Made by a program: the position numbers and the translations under genes. Shown piece after piece: positions 1 through 7,102 of a DNA stretch of 9,161 nucleotides. The notes beneath the pieces are model-generated. The model made no database searches. It saw nothing but the letters and a program-made list of their open reading frames with translations, and was not told the origin of the DNA. Origin of the DNA: Planctomycetota bacterium. GTDB taxonomy: Bacteria > Planctomycetota > SKW154. Each line of letters starts with the position of its first letter. Position 1 is the stretch's first letter. Location of the stretch: the NCBI GenBank assembly GCA_026418755.1, contig JAOAAR010000050.1, positions 1-9,161 on the forward strand, given 5' to 3'.

Positions 1-1
1 C

Positions 2-205
2 GAGTGGGTGAAGAAGGAAGATGTGGAGAAGATAAAAGCAGGCTTCGTCCGTTATGAGGGCGAATGGGTGAGTAAAGAAGATTATGAGAATCTCAAAAAA
101 GGGCTTCGCAAATACGGCGACAAGTGGATGAGCGAGGAAGAATACTACAAAGCGCAAGGTTATGTTCAGCACAAGGGAAAGTGGGTGAGTAAGGAGTGGT
201 TAGAG
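2..205 (+). repeat. Tandem ~60-bp coding repeats (W-V-S-K-E units)
   Basis: Within the hydrolase gene, Trp codons at 5, 65, 125 and 182 begin units spaced 60, 60 and 57 bp apart. Similarity is visible in DNA too: GAGTGGGTGAAGAAGGAAGA near 2 against GAATGGGTGAGTAAAGAAGA near 62. The array runs off the left edge, so total copy number is unknown. The repeat itself may be why assembly stopped here. Confidence 0.8.
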
Positions 206-922
206 AAGCAGAAATCGGAAGAGAAGAAAGGCGAGAAGAAAGAGGTTCCGAAGTTCAGCAAAGGGCACGGCGGGCAGGCTGGAACATACACTCAAAAAAT
301 TGATATAGAGGGTAAAGAGCGGGAGTTTGTAGTCAATGCACCGCAATGGGCGACAACAGGACAGGCAGCCCCTTTGATTGTGCTTCTGCACGGCACACAT
401 TCACGCCCTCAATATATGCTGTATCATTTCAACCCTGTGATAAAAGGGAGCGCAATCATAGCAGCGCCGTGGGCGCTCGGCGGCAAATGGCTTGAAGGCG
501 CACCAGAGAGCAAAAACGACGACAAGTTCATTCTTGAAATGGTTGAGTGGCTCAAAAAGAGATACAATATCGCACTCGGCAGAATCTATCTGGCAGGTCA
601 TTCGAGGGGCGGGTTTTACACATTCCGTCTGGGCGTCCGATACGGGGATATCTTCGCCGCTTGTGGAATCCTAAGCGGTGGCTCCTCAGGCTACTTAGAC
701 CCATCCGAACGAAAAGCCCCTTTTTACATCTACATCGTCGAGCGTGACCCGAGCGTCTCCGTTCAGTCAGCGCGGCAGGCAAAAAACGAACTCGAAAAAA
801 ACGGGCACGAAGTGAAATACCACGAAGTGCCAGGAGGCACAGGTGGAGCGCAAGACCACGAACTAAACCGCCTATGCTGTCAAGAGTGTTGGGAATTCGT
901 CTCGAAACACTCTATCAAATAA
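2..922 (+). CDS. Alpha/beta hydrolase (esterase-like) with N-terminal W-V-S-K-E repeats, 5'-truncated
   Basis: Probable ester hydrolase of the alpha/beta fold, related to the poly(hydroxyalkanoate)-depolymerase/feruloyl-esterase type; substrate unknown. The reading frame is open to the left edge, and the codons before the GTG at 8 encode Glu-Trp, which belong to a repeat, so that GTG is not the true start. Residue numbers below count from it. Tryptophans fall at 0, 20, 40 and 59, each heading a ~20-residue unit (W-V/M-S/K-K/E-E...G-x-x-x-x-x-G). A Lys/Glu-rich linker (66-85) follows. The catalytic domain shows the oxyanion strand LIVLLHGTHSRP (123-134), the nucleophile elbow GHSRGG (Ser199), a likely acid at Asp247 (ERDPSV) and a likely catalytic His284 (DHEL). 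Any signal peptide would lie off the contig. The repeats resemble a motif I associate with planctomycete proteins. The hydrolase call is firm; the substrate is not known. Confidence 0.85.
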   Translation, partial: EWVKKEDVEKIKAGFVRYEGEWVSKEDYENLKKGLRKYGDKWMSEEEYYKAQGYVQHKGKWVSKEWLEKQKSEEKKGEKKEVPKFSKGHGGQAGTYTQKIDIEGKEREFVVNAPQWATTGQAAPLIVLLHGTHSRPQYMLYHFNPVIKGSAIIAAPWALGGKWLEGAPESKNDDKFILEMVEWLKKRYNIALGRIYLAGHSRGGFYTFRLGVRYGDIFAACGILSGGSSGYLDPSERKAPFYIYIVERDPSVSVQSARQAKNELEKNGHEVKYHEVPGGTGGAQDHELNRLCCQECWEFVSKHSIK

Positions 923-989
923 CCTTTTTCTCAAGAGATGTTTTATACAACCAACAAAATGAGGAAAAACTATTCCATTGTCAGAGAAA

Positions 990-1008
990 AAACAGAAGGT
1001 TTCTGTTT
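990..1008 (-). terminator. Terminator-like hairpin between convergent genes
   Basis: A perfect 8-bp inverted repeat, AAACAGAA at 990-997 and TTCTGTTT at 1001-1008, encloses a 3-base loop. Read on the - strand it is followed at once by a T-rich tract (T run, then CTCT). It begins about 22 bp past the HNH stop codon, so it fits an intrinsic terminator for the leftward gene string. The stem is AT-rich and weak. On the + strand the T tract is only three bases, so it would serve the hydrolase gene poorly. Confidence 0.55.
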
Positions 1009-1029
1009 GCGAAAGGCTCCATGTCAGTC

Positions 1030-1599
1030 CTATCCGCTTAAAAATTTCAACCAGGATGATGGCATAGAAGAGAGTCCTCTTATGCGGTTGTAAGGGAGCG
1101 GAAGTGGACGGCGCGGGCGTTTTATGAGAGTCATATGTGCCTCTTCTGGGCTAAAGTCGCCTTTCCTTATGTTGCAGTCAATGCAAGCAACGACAAGATT
1201 GTCCCAGTCATCTGAGCCCCCACGACTGCGCGGAATGATGTGGTCTATCGTAAGCCGCGACGGCGGAAGTCTCCTCCCGCAATACTGACAAGTGCATCCG
1301 TCCCGCGCCAGAAGTGACGCCCTAGTCGGTCCTTTGTTCTCAAAAGCCCAGCCTGAATACCGCGACAGGACAATCACCTCCGGAATACGGAGTTTCATCC
1401 TTGGTGATGAGATACAATCTCCGTCTGCTGTCGCAGAATATTTCACCCATCCATCGAAATCGTATGTGGAAAAATCTTCCGTCCCAATGGCAAGCGCCCT
1501 TCCTGAATAAAGAAGGACAATCGCTCGCCGCGCGGTCGCAATGTTTACCGCCAACCAGTTCCTATTCAAAACCAACACCAACTTCTCTAACAAATTCAT
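1030..1599 (-). CDS. HNH endonuclease-family protein
   Basis: Putative metal-dependent nuclease of the HNH superfamily, 189 residues. The N-terminal half carries the pattern VLNRNWLAVNIATARRA with a following Y-S-G-R-A (about 10-35), typical of a widespread HNH subfamily in planctomycetes and cyanobacteria. The HNH core has zinc-type pairs C104-x-x-C107 and C139-x-x-C142, the catalytic D119-H120 in LTIDHIIPRSRGG, the structural Asn134 (D-N-L-V) and the final C-N-x-x-K block (142-146). All key residues are present, so it should be active. Its ATG overlaps the TPR gene's stop as ATGA, which implies translational coupling; GGCAGGAAAG just upstream can act as ribosome site. No methylase, specificity subunit, integrase or intron feature is nearby, so a restriction or homing role is not supported. 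The native substrate of this subfamily is not known to me. Confidence 0.9.
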   Translation of the reverse strand: MNLLEKLVLVLNRNWLAVNIATARRAIVLLYSGRALAIGTEDFSTYDFDGWVKYSATADGDCISSPRMKLRIPEVIVLSRYSGWAFENKGPTRASLLARDGCTCQYCGRRLPPSRLTIDHIIPRSRGGSDDWDNLVVACIDCNIRKGDFSPEEAHMTLIKRPRRPLPLPYNRIRGLSSMPSSWLKFLSG

Positions 1600-2522
1600 C
1601 TTTCCTGCCCGTTTTCTTCGCTCTCTTCCTTACTCTTCTCCTTCAACTCTTTTATGAAATTCTCAAGTTCCGGAGTCTTCTCGATAAACTGCGCTGCCAT
1701 TTCCAGCACTCCAAGTGCTTCTTTATACTTCCCCAACGCACTTTTGGCTTTCACATAAACCAACCAGTTCTCTTGCAACCACGGCTCGTGTGCAATAACC
1801 CACTTCATCACCTCTTCCGCACGCTCATACTGAGATGTCTCGAACAGAAACCGCCCGAAAATCCGTTTTGCCTCAACATCGTCAGGAAGTAACTTCACCG
1901 CCCGCTCAAGTCGCAATCCTGCAAGTGCAGTCTGTCCCTTCTCTAAGTAAGCGCGCCCCGCTAAAAGATAGAGTTTCCCTTCGTTCTTAAAAATCTTTAT
2001 TGCCCGTTCCAGTATGTCGAGCGCCTTATCTCTCTCTCCTAAAGATTCATACGCTTGCGCCAACGCCTCGTAAATGCGCCAGTTTCCTACCCCTGCATTC
2101 ACCGCGAACTCAAAAAACTTCGCCGCTTCTCTTAAGTCACCCTTTGCCTCATAGCAAAGACCCATATTAACCGCCAAAGAAGTATCCAACCCATCGCGTT
2201 CACGAACAATCCCGTAGTGAAATAGTGCTTTCTCAAAGTTACCAAATATGTATGCTAAAACACCAACAATGAAATTCGCCTCAGGGTCTTTTTCATCAAT
2301 CTGAAGTGCCTTCTCGCTTAAAACACGCGCTTCTTCAAACCTATCACTGTCCAGGTACAGTCGCGCCAGTTCAGTGTACGCCTCCACACAATCGGGCTTC
2401 GCCTCTATGATACGATTGTAAACATTTATGGCGCCTGCAGTATTGCCCATCTTCCGCTTGAGTCTCGCCGATTGTATCAGCGATAAAAGTTCTCCTTCCG
2501 TAATACCATCAGAACCCTTCAT
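1596..2522 (-). CDS. Tetratricopeptide-repeat protein
   Basis: A soluble 308-residue protein made almost wholly of TPR helix pairs, expected to be a protein-protein scaffold in the cytoplasm because it lacks a signal peptide or membrane segment. About eight ~34-residue units can be laid out (near 13-46, 47-80, 81-113, 114-146, 147-180, 181-214, 215-247 and 250-283). They show the usual G/A-Y-...-A-...-P marks, for example AYTELARLYLDSDRFEEAR and IYEALAQAYESLGERDKAL. The C-terminus (288-308) is a charged Lys/Glu tail. Its ATG lies 14 bp inside the upstream membrane-protein gene and its stop overlaps the HNH start, so it is the middle cistron of a three-gene overlapping set. It is a good candidate to bind the acidic cytoplasmic tail of the upstream gene product; that is inference from gene order. 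No enzymatic domain is visible. Confidence 0.9.
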   Translation of the reverse strand: MKGSDGITEGELLSLIQSARLKRKMGNTAGAINVYNRIIEAKPDCVEAYTELARLYLDSDRFEEARVLSEKALQIDEKDPEANFIVGVLAYIFGNFEKALFHYGIVRERDGLDTSLAVNMGLCYEAKGDLREAAKFFEFAVNAGVGNWRIYEALAQAYESLGERDKALDILERAIKIFKNEGKLYLLAGRAYLEKGQTALAGLRLERAVKLLPDDVEAKRIFGRFLFETSQYERAEEVMKWVIAHEPWLQENWLVYVKAKSALGKYKEALGVLEMAAQFIEKTPELENFIKELKEKSKEESEENGQER

Positions 2523-4194
2523 CCTCTATTTTCCACTCTTCATTTTCTCTCACCAGTACCATCTTAGCGGCAAAAATTTCTTTCCCCCCTGCCCCCTCCA
2601 TCACCACATCCATCCAGCATATCGCCCTTTCCCCCTCGATGACTATCCTCTTCACATCCACTTTCATCACTCCCTTTGCTATAAACTTCTGGAACTCACT
2701 GCGCAGAACCTCTGCATCCGACTCACGCGTAGTCCATCTCTTCCAAAAGTCACTCGTTGTAGCGTAGTATCTGACCACTTGTCTCACATCCCTCGTGTTA
2801 TTTGCACTCACCCATTCCAAAACCGTCTTGAGTGGAGAGACGAAGAGCCGTCGCTCCTTCTCACTCTTTATCAGGCTCTCCTGCAAAACAGCTATCTCTC
2901 GCTGCTTCCGTTTAAGGCTCTCTTCAACCACCTTCAACCTTTCCCCTACAGCAGTCTTGGGCACCTTAATTACGCCTCCACTTCTCTTCATCTCTTCCAT
3001 CTGGGTAAGTAGAGATGCTATCTCGTCATTCTTCGTTTTCACCATCTTCTCCAATTCGTTTAAGCGCGCTTTCGTCGCCTCATCACCACCTACAGACCCG
3101 CTACCCATCTTCTGGAGTTGCGCCTTCAGGTTGTTGATTTGACGATTTGCCTCCTCTAACTCTTTCATTTTACCATCTAGTAACCCACTTACAGTGCCCA
3201 ATTGTGCTTCTTTCTCTTCCTTTATCCTCTCAAGTGTTTTCACTTGATTCTCCAGTTCTGTATTCTTGCCTCTCATCTCTTCCAGTTCAACGCTGAGACG
3301 AAGAAGATGTTCCGACTTCTCTCGGGCTTTCTCGTAAAGGTCTTTCATACTCTCGTATTTATTCTGCATCTCCTCCAAATCCTTCTGCGCCGTGATCGCC
3401 TTCGACCTCTCTTCCTTCAACTTGCCGTTTAAGTCGTTTATCTCCCTCTTTGCATTTCCAACCTCCTCAGCCCATTGCCTCTTCGCCCCTTCCAGTTGGC
3501 TTTTTAGAGCCTCCACTTCCTTCTTATACTTTTCTCGCTCGTCTGCCAACTTGTTAGCCGCATCGTAGTAAAGATACCCCGCCCCCAACGCCATTACCAA
3601 AAATATTATCGCCAGAACCAACGCTCCTTTTCCTCTCTTCACAACAGGCGCAGGCGGCTCCCTCGCCGGCCTCTCCATTGTTGCAGGCATCTGCTTCTCG
3701 ACAGGTTCTGCTTCAGGATGTTTAACAGGAGGTTTCTTCTCCACTTCTTTAGGCGGAACGCTTTTTACAGCCGGACGCGTCTTTGGCTTTACGGGCACTT
3801 GCGGCACTTTCTGCGGTGCCTGCTTCTCCTCTACGGGTATCTGCTTCTTAACCATTACAGGACGCGGAGCAGGAGGAACCTTTTCCTTCTCTTCCTCTTC
3901 TTTTTCCACAACCTCTTCCACCACCGCAGCCTCTTCTACCTCCTTTTCCGCCTCTTCCTCGCTTGACTCTTCAGAGACTTCTTCAAAAACGATTTCTTCG
4001 CCTTCTTCCCCTTCAGCCGCTGCTTCTTCCGCACTCTCCTCAGGTAAAGGCAGAAGCGCTTCCTCTTTAGGTGGCTCGGGTTGCGGCTCTATACCAGTAT
4101 CCTCAAACTCAAACGGAGACTCCTCTTTCTCTTCAGGCAACTCTTCATCCTCCAAACTACCTTCTTCACCTTCTTCCCCCTCATAATATACCAA
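2509..4194 (-). CDS. Acidic single-pass membrane coiled-coil protein with NTF2-like C-terminus
   Basis: A 561-residue protein of unknown function. In order: a very acidic Glu-rich tail (5-105), a Pro/Lys/Val-rich extended linker (106-186), a basic K-R-G-K cluster, one membrane segment (about 190-210), a long coiled coil (about 212-365 and 372-450) broken by a Gly/Ser hinge (364-370), and a compact C-terminal domain (about 452-561) whose helix-then-strand pattern and W-K-I-E ending resemble SnoaL/NTF2-like domains. The basic cluster before the membrane segment predicts tail inside and coiled coil outside. The start is TTG at 4192-4194: an in-frame TAG lies 12 bases upstream, AGGA sits 7 bases before the TTG, and the next in-frame Met is residue 114. 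The 3' end overlaps the TPR gene by 14 bp. The linker recalls TonB-like spacers, but no TonB C-terminal domain is present. Confidence 0.85.
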   Translation of the reverse strand: MVYYEGEEGEEGSLEDEELPEEKEESPFEFEDTGIEPQPEPPKEEALLPLPEESAEEAAAEGEEGEEIVFEEVSEESSEEEAEKEVEEAAVVEEVVEKEEEEKEKVPPAPRPVMVKKQIPVEEKQAPQKVPQVPVKPKTRPAVKSVPPKEVEKKPPVKHPEAEPVEKQMPATMERPAREPPAPVVKRGKGALVLAIIFLVMALGAGYLYYDAANKLADEREKYKKEVEALKSQLEGAKRQWAEEVGNAKREINDLNGKLKEERSKAITAQKDLEEMQNKYESMKDLYEKAREKSEHLLRLSVELEEMRGKNTELENQVKTLERIKEEKEAQLGTVSGLLDGKMKELEEANRQINNLKAQLQKMGSGSVGGDEATKARLNELEKMVKTKNDEIASLLTQMEEMKRSGGVIKVPKTAVGERLKVVEESLKRKQREIAVLQESLIKSEKERRLFVSPLKTVLEWVSANNTRDVRQVVRYYATTSDFWKRWTTRESDAEVLRSEFQKFIAKGVMKVDVKRIVIEGERAICWMDVVMEGAGGKEIFAAKMVLVRENEEWKIEDEGF

Positions 4195-4205
4195 AAGACT
4201 TTCCT
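4192..4205 (-). promoter_or_regulatory. Ribosome site deciding a TTG start
   Basis: On the - strand AGGA (4202-4205) precedes TTG (4192-4194) by 7 bases. An in-frame TAG at 4204-4206 rules out any earlier start, and the ATG visible a few bases downstream is out of frame. TTG is therefore the best-supported start of the acidic membrane protein. Confidence 0.65.
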
Positions 4206-4264
4206 ACAATCCACAAATTTTCTCTCAATATCTATTCGCACACAATATCACACCTACTATGCAA

Positions 4265-4291
4265 ATTATATGAAGAAAAGAAGAAAAACAA
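4265..4291 (-). promoter_or_regulatory. Possible sigma-70-type promoter for the three-gene overlapping set
   Basis: The 125-bp gap between the two membrane-protein genes holds a perfect TATAAT on the - strand (4265-4270). The best upstream hexamer is TTGTTT (4286-4291), but its 15-base spacer is short. Transcription would begin near 4258, giving a leader of about 60 bases. The gap is long enough for a separate promoter, but the evidence is the -10 box alone. Confidence 0.35.
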
Positions 4292-4319
4292 CGGTAAAGG
4301 TATACTTCGCCGCTCAGGG

Positions 4320-5759
4320 CTACTTCGCAGGAAATATATGCTCCACGATGCGTACCATCTCCGCTATGTCACCTTCCATCATTTCAAGCGCCTCATCATT
4401 AGGATATTTACTCCGCAAAGACACGACAATCTTCTGAGCATGCTTGATTTTCTCCATAGCGGTCTTACCCAGCCTAAAACACTCAGGTGTCCCCATTATG
4501 TTCATCGCCCTCGCCACAAGCCCGCGCACCTCTTCCACAAGCCTCCGCGCTTCTTCATACTCCCTTCGCTCAGATTCTGTCATACTCCCCGCAGAAGGAG
4601 GAAGAGGTCTTACTTCCGCATTGCCCTCTGCAACAGGACCTGTCTCAGGATGCTCAAGCGGAGGCTCTTCAGGAGGGTTCGGTTTGACAGGCTCAACCTC
4701 AGATGGAGTACGGACAGAAGGGGGATTAGAGGAAGCGGTGCTTTCCTCGGGACGCGGAGTCGGCGGTCTGGCTGCCACCTTCCACGAATGACCTCTTCTG
4801 TATTCCCTCGCATCTGCGTCTCTCTCAAATCCCTCAAGAAGCGCTACAACATATTCGTCTGTGTCTCCTTTCGGAACAAACATCTGCACCAGAATCTCAG
4901 ACTTCCGAACGCTGAAAATCTCTTCCATAAGTGGCGTTATCTTGTCATCCAACCCGTACTTCTTTGCAAAGACAACCAAATGAACGAATCTGCCGGCATA
5001 ATCTGTCGCTGGAAGAGCCTTTTTCCTCTCCTCAAATTTACTCGACAGGTAGTTTTTGTACTCTTCCGGTTTTTTGGGACCTACCATTTCAACTATCCTA
5101 TCTCGAGGTATTTCAGAGACAATTCCTCCTTCCTTCTCAATTGTAACCTTGTCCTCGTCCTCCTTTTTTACACAAACCCAGAGTTCCGCTCCTGTCTCCA
5201 TCTTCAGCACATAAATGTTTTTTCCCGATGCCAGTTCACTTCTTTGAATGTGTGAAAGAAGAGCAGAGAAGACCATAGAGCGCTTCATATACCGCATAGC
5301 CCAAGCATACAACGAACTGTTACTTTCTCCCCCTTTGTATAAAACATCACACAACTCTTTGAACTTTTGCTGCGATTTGTCAAACTCAGCCGCCTCATAC
5401 AATCTTTTCGCCTCCTGCCGCAAATAGTTCACCTTCTCTACATCAACGATAGGCTTCGGCGACACCTCCACAACTCCAGAAGCAGGTGTCTTCTCTCTCC
5501 CTTCCTTCTTCTCCGGAAGTCTTACTTCACCGTCTTTCCCTTCCCTTTCCTCTCTGCCAATCACCTCTACAGGCTTCACAGGCTCTCCTTTTGGTTTCTC
5601 CGCTACCTCTCTGGTCTTCTCCTCAAACAGACTGCTCAAATATGCAAAGAAACTCTTCGGCGCATTTGGGTCGGTCTTCACAAGATAACGATAATGCCCA
5701 TAAAGTCCACCAATGACAAGAACCGCTAAAACCACTATGAATTTAAGAAATTTCCCCAT
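4320..5759 (-). CDS. Membrane-anchored protein of unknown function with SH3/LSm-like segment
   Basis: A 479-residue protein I cannot assign to a named family. It begins with a membrane anchor (about 5-24) that also fits an uncleaved signal peptide, so the rest is probably periplasmic. A charged Pro/Glu/Lys linker follows (48-105), then a TPR-like helical segment (108-175, with RLYEAAEFDKSQQKFKEL). A short beta segment at 188-227 (G-A-E-L-W-V...K-V-T-I...I-P-R-D-R-I) resembles small SH3/LSm-like barrels. At 253-283 a helix pair (FVHLVVFAKKYGLDDKI) recalls the 'L-A-x-W-x-x-x-x-G-L' helices of planctomycete TPR-like proteins. A Pro-rich spacer (330-395) and a final helical domain (395-479) close it. 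Start: ATG with GGGAGTAGGAG upstream (AGGAG at 5769-5773, 9-base spacing). It lies 63 bp after the coiled-coil/BRCT-like gene and is probably co-transcribed with it. Confidence 0.8.
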   Translation of the reverse strand: MGKFLKFIVVLAVLVIGGLYGHYRYLVKTDPNAPKSFFAYLSSLFEEKTREVAEKPKGEPVKPVEVIGREEREGKDGEVRLPEKKEGREKTPASGVVEVSPKPIVDVEKVNYLRQEAKRLYEAAEFDKSQQKFKELCDVLYKGGESNSSLYAWAMRYMKRSMVFSALLSHIQRSELASGKNIYVLKMETGAELWVCVKKEDEDKVTIEKEGGIVSEIPRDRIVEMVGPKKPEEYKNYLSSKFEERKKALPATDYAGRFVHLVVFAKKYGLDDKITPLMEEIFSVRKSEILVQMFVPKGDTDEYVVALLEGFERDADAREYRRGHSWKVAARPPTPRPEESTASSNPPSVRTPSEVEPVKPNPPEEPPLEHPETGPVAEGNAEVRPLPPSAGSMTESERREYEEARRLVEEVRGLVARAMNIMGTPECFRLGKTAMEKIKHAQKIVVSLRSKYPNDEALEMMEGDIAEMVRIVEHIFPAK

Positions 5760-5822
5760 CGCATAATGCTCCTACTCCCTCTAAAACATTAGACTTTTCT
5801 CGACAAAGTTTAGTTGCAAGAA

Positions 5823-7043
5823 TTACCTGCCAATGTAACGGAGAAGTTCTTCCTCACGCATCACAGGAATGTTCCAGAAACGCGCTTTTTCATAATCCTC
5901 GTGCGCTTCGGGATTCTCGCCGATGACAATCCAGTCAGTGTTAACACTTACTCGTTCCTCAACCTTCACACCAAACTCAGCCAACTTTTTCTCCAACTGC
6001 CGCTTGCTATAATACGGATTACGAAAATCTCCGATGAACACCAGTATCGGTGTCTCGTCTCTCTCATAAAGAGGGCTTATTATGAAATCACCCTTCACAA
6101 TAGGGTCATTTTCAGGGTCGTAACAATCGAGTATAGCACACTGTGAAAGATCGTCAGAAATACGCCTCAATTCAATCCTCCCTTTGAAAATACGCACCCC
6201 GCCTTTGCCTGTCCTGAACACCTCGAAAATCATCCCTGCTTGAACATGATGCTTCGTCCCCAAGTCTATCCAGCAAAGCCCCAGATTCATATCGGAAAGA
6301 TATATCTCTCCATCCGGGTCAGCCCATTTCAAGTCTCTTGGCTTCTTCTTCAATACCCGTTCAAGCCTTCCTCTCAAATCACCTATCTGAGTTCTTAACC
6401 GCGACGCCTCTAACTCTTTCTGCTTCTGCAAAACTTCAAGTTCCTCTTGAACTCTCTTCTTCTCTTCAGAGAGAGTCTTAATCCTCTCCTCGTAGTTCGT
6501 CGTCAACTGCTCTATCCTCGCATTCAAGTCTTGTATCTGCGAACGCAAATCCGTCACATTCTTACTCCAAGTATCCTTTGCCTTCACCACCTCTTCCTTC
6601 GACTTCGAAACCTCCTCTTCCTTCGTCCTCACCTGCGTATCCCATTCCGATTTCTGAGAGGAAATGATAAGATTAGCATTTATTAAAGCCTGCACAACCT
6701 CATCCAAATTGGTGTATTGGTCTCTGATAGGCTCCTTTAAAATGTCAGAAAACTGACTTTTCAAATATGCCGTCGGCTTCAACTTCAAAAGATGCTCCTT
6801 CGCATAATCCAGATCAATCGCCTCCCCACCTCTAATGACCCTCGTTATTGCGGATAACTGCTGCTGCGCCAGTATCGCCTGTTGACGGTTGCTCTCCGCC
6901 TGCTTCTTGGCACCTGCCAGTTCCTTTTCCACTTTCTCCTTGTCATCATTCGTCTTCACGATACCGTAAACAAGTCCTATACAAATGCAGATTGCTATCA
7001 CCAGTCCAACCAGCAGAAAAATAGAAGTGCGTTCCATCGCCAT
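5823..7043 (-). CDS. Membrane-anchored coiled-coil protein with C-terminal BRCT-like domain
   Basis: A 406-residue protein, function unknown. Order: membrane anchor (8-29); coiled-coil start (30-65); a helical region (66-128); a long coiled coil (130-232); a beta-rich domain (about 240-327) with G-E-I-Y-L, LGLCWIDLGTKHHVQAGMIF and I-V-K-G-D-F-I-I-S-P-L, similar in pattern to FlgT-C-like 'G-x-x-x-G-V-x-x-G-M-x-F-x-V' domains; then a BRCT-like segment (331-406). The latter shows I-L-V-F-I-G-D-F, a helix L-E-K-K-L-A-E-F-G-V-K-V, V-S-V-N-T-D-W-I-V-I-G-E-N-P, then a helix with Y-E-K-A and I-P-V-M-R-E-E-E-L, matching the order seen in the BRCT domain of NAD-dependent DNA ligase. Start: ATG with AGGAGG 7 bases upstream (7051-7056). 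I recall similar TM/coiled-coil/beta architectures in planctomycetes; that is memory, not a search result. Topology predicts the C-terminus outside the cytoplasm, where BRCT would not meet DNA. Confidence 0.85.
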   Translation of the reverse strand: MAMERTSIFLLVGLVIAICICIGLVYGIVKTNDDKEKVEKELAGAKKQAESNRQQAILAQQQLSAITRVIRGGEAIDLDYAKEHLLKLKPTAYLKSQFSDILKEPIRDQYTNLDEVVQALINANLIISSQKSEWDTQVRTKEEEVSKSKEEVVKAKDTWSKNVTDLRSQIQDLNARIEQLTTNYEERIKTLSEEKKRVQEELEVLQKQKELEASRLRTQIGDLRGRLERVLKKKPRDLKWADPDGEIYLSDMNLGLCWIDLGTKHHVQAGMIFEVFRTGKGGVRIFKGRIELRRISDDLSQCAILDCYDPENDPIVKGDFIISPLYERDETPILVFIGDFRNPYYSKRQLEKKLAEFGVKVEERVSVNTDWIVIGENPEAHEDYEKARFWNIPVMREEELLRYIGR

Positions 7044-7102
7044 AAATGAACCTCCTACTCTGCGATTACACTTTTAACTTTAACTCCACTCACTCCCTAC
7101 TG

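Noticed and set aside
8..10. GTG near the left edge as the start of the hydrolase.
   Set aside because: The preceding two codons continue the Glu-Trp repeat in frame, so the gene extends off the contig.
1030..1599. HNH gene as part of a restriction-modification, homing-intron or CRISPR system.
   Set aside because: No methylase, specificity subunit, intron or intein boundary, cas gene or repeat-spacer array is present.
3634..3880. TonB-type energy transducer, from the Pro/Lys-rich spacer.
   Set aside because: The order is wrong: the spacer precedes the membrane segment and there is no TonB C-terminal domain.
3880..4190. CTT/CTC-rich tract as a microsatellite or non-coding repeat.
   Set aside because: It is an irregular run of Glu codons read on the other strand, within a frame that has a good start and a membrane segment.
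4071..5255. Long open frame on the + strand (394 codons) opposite two membrane-protein genes.
   Set aside because: Its product is a Leu/His/Arg/Phe-rich string without domains, as expected for the antisense of Glu/Lys-rich coding. It crosses two well-supported genes and has no ribosome site.
5760..5822. Promoter in the 63-bp gap, from TCTAAT on the - strand.
   Set aside because: No acceptable -35 hexamer lies 16-18 bases upstream; read-through from the previous gene is simpler.
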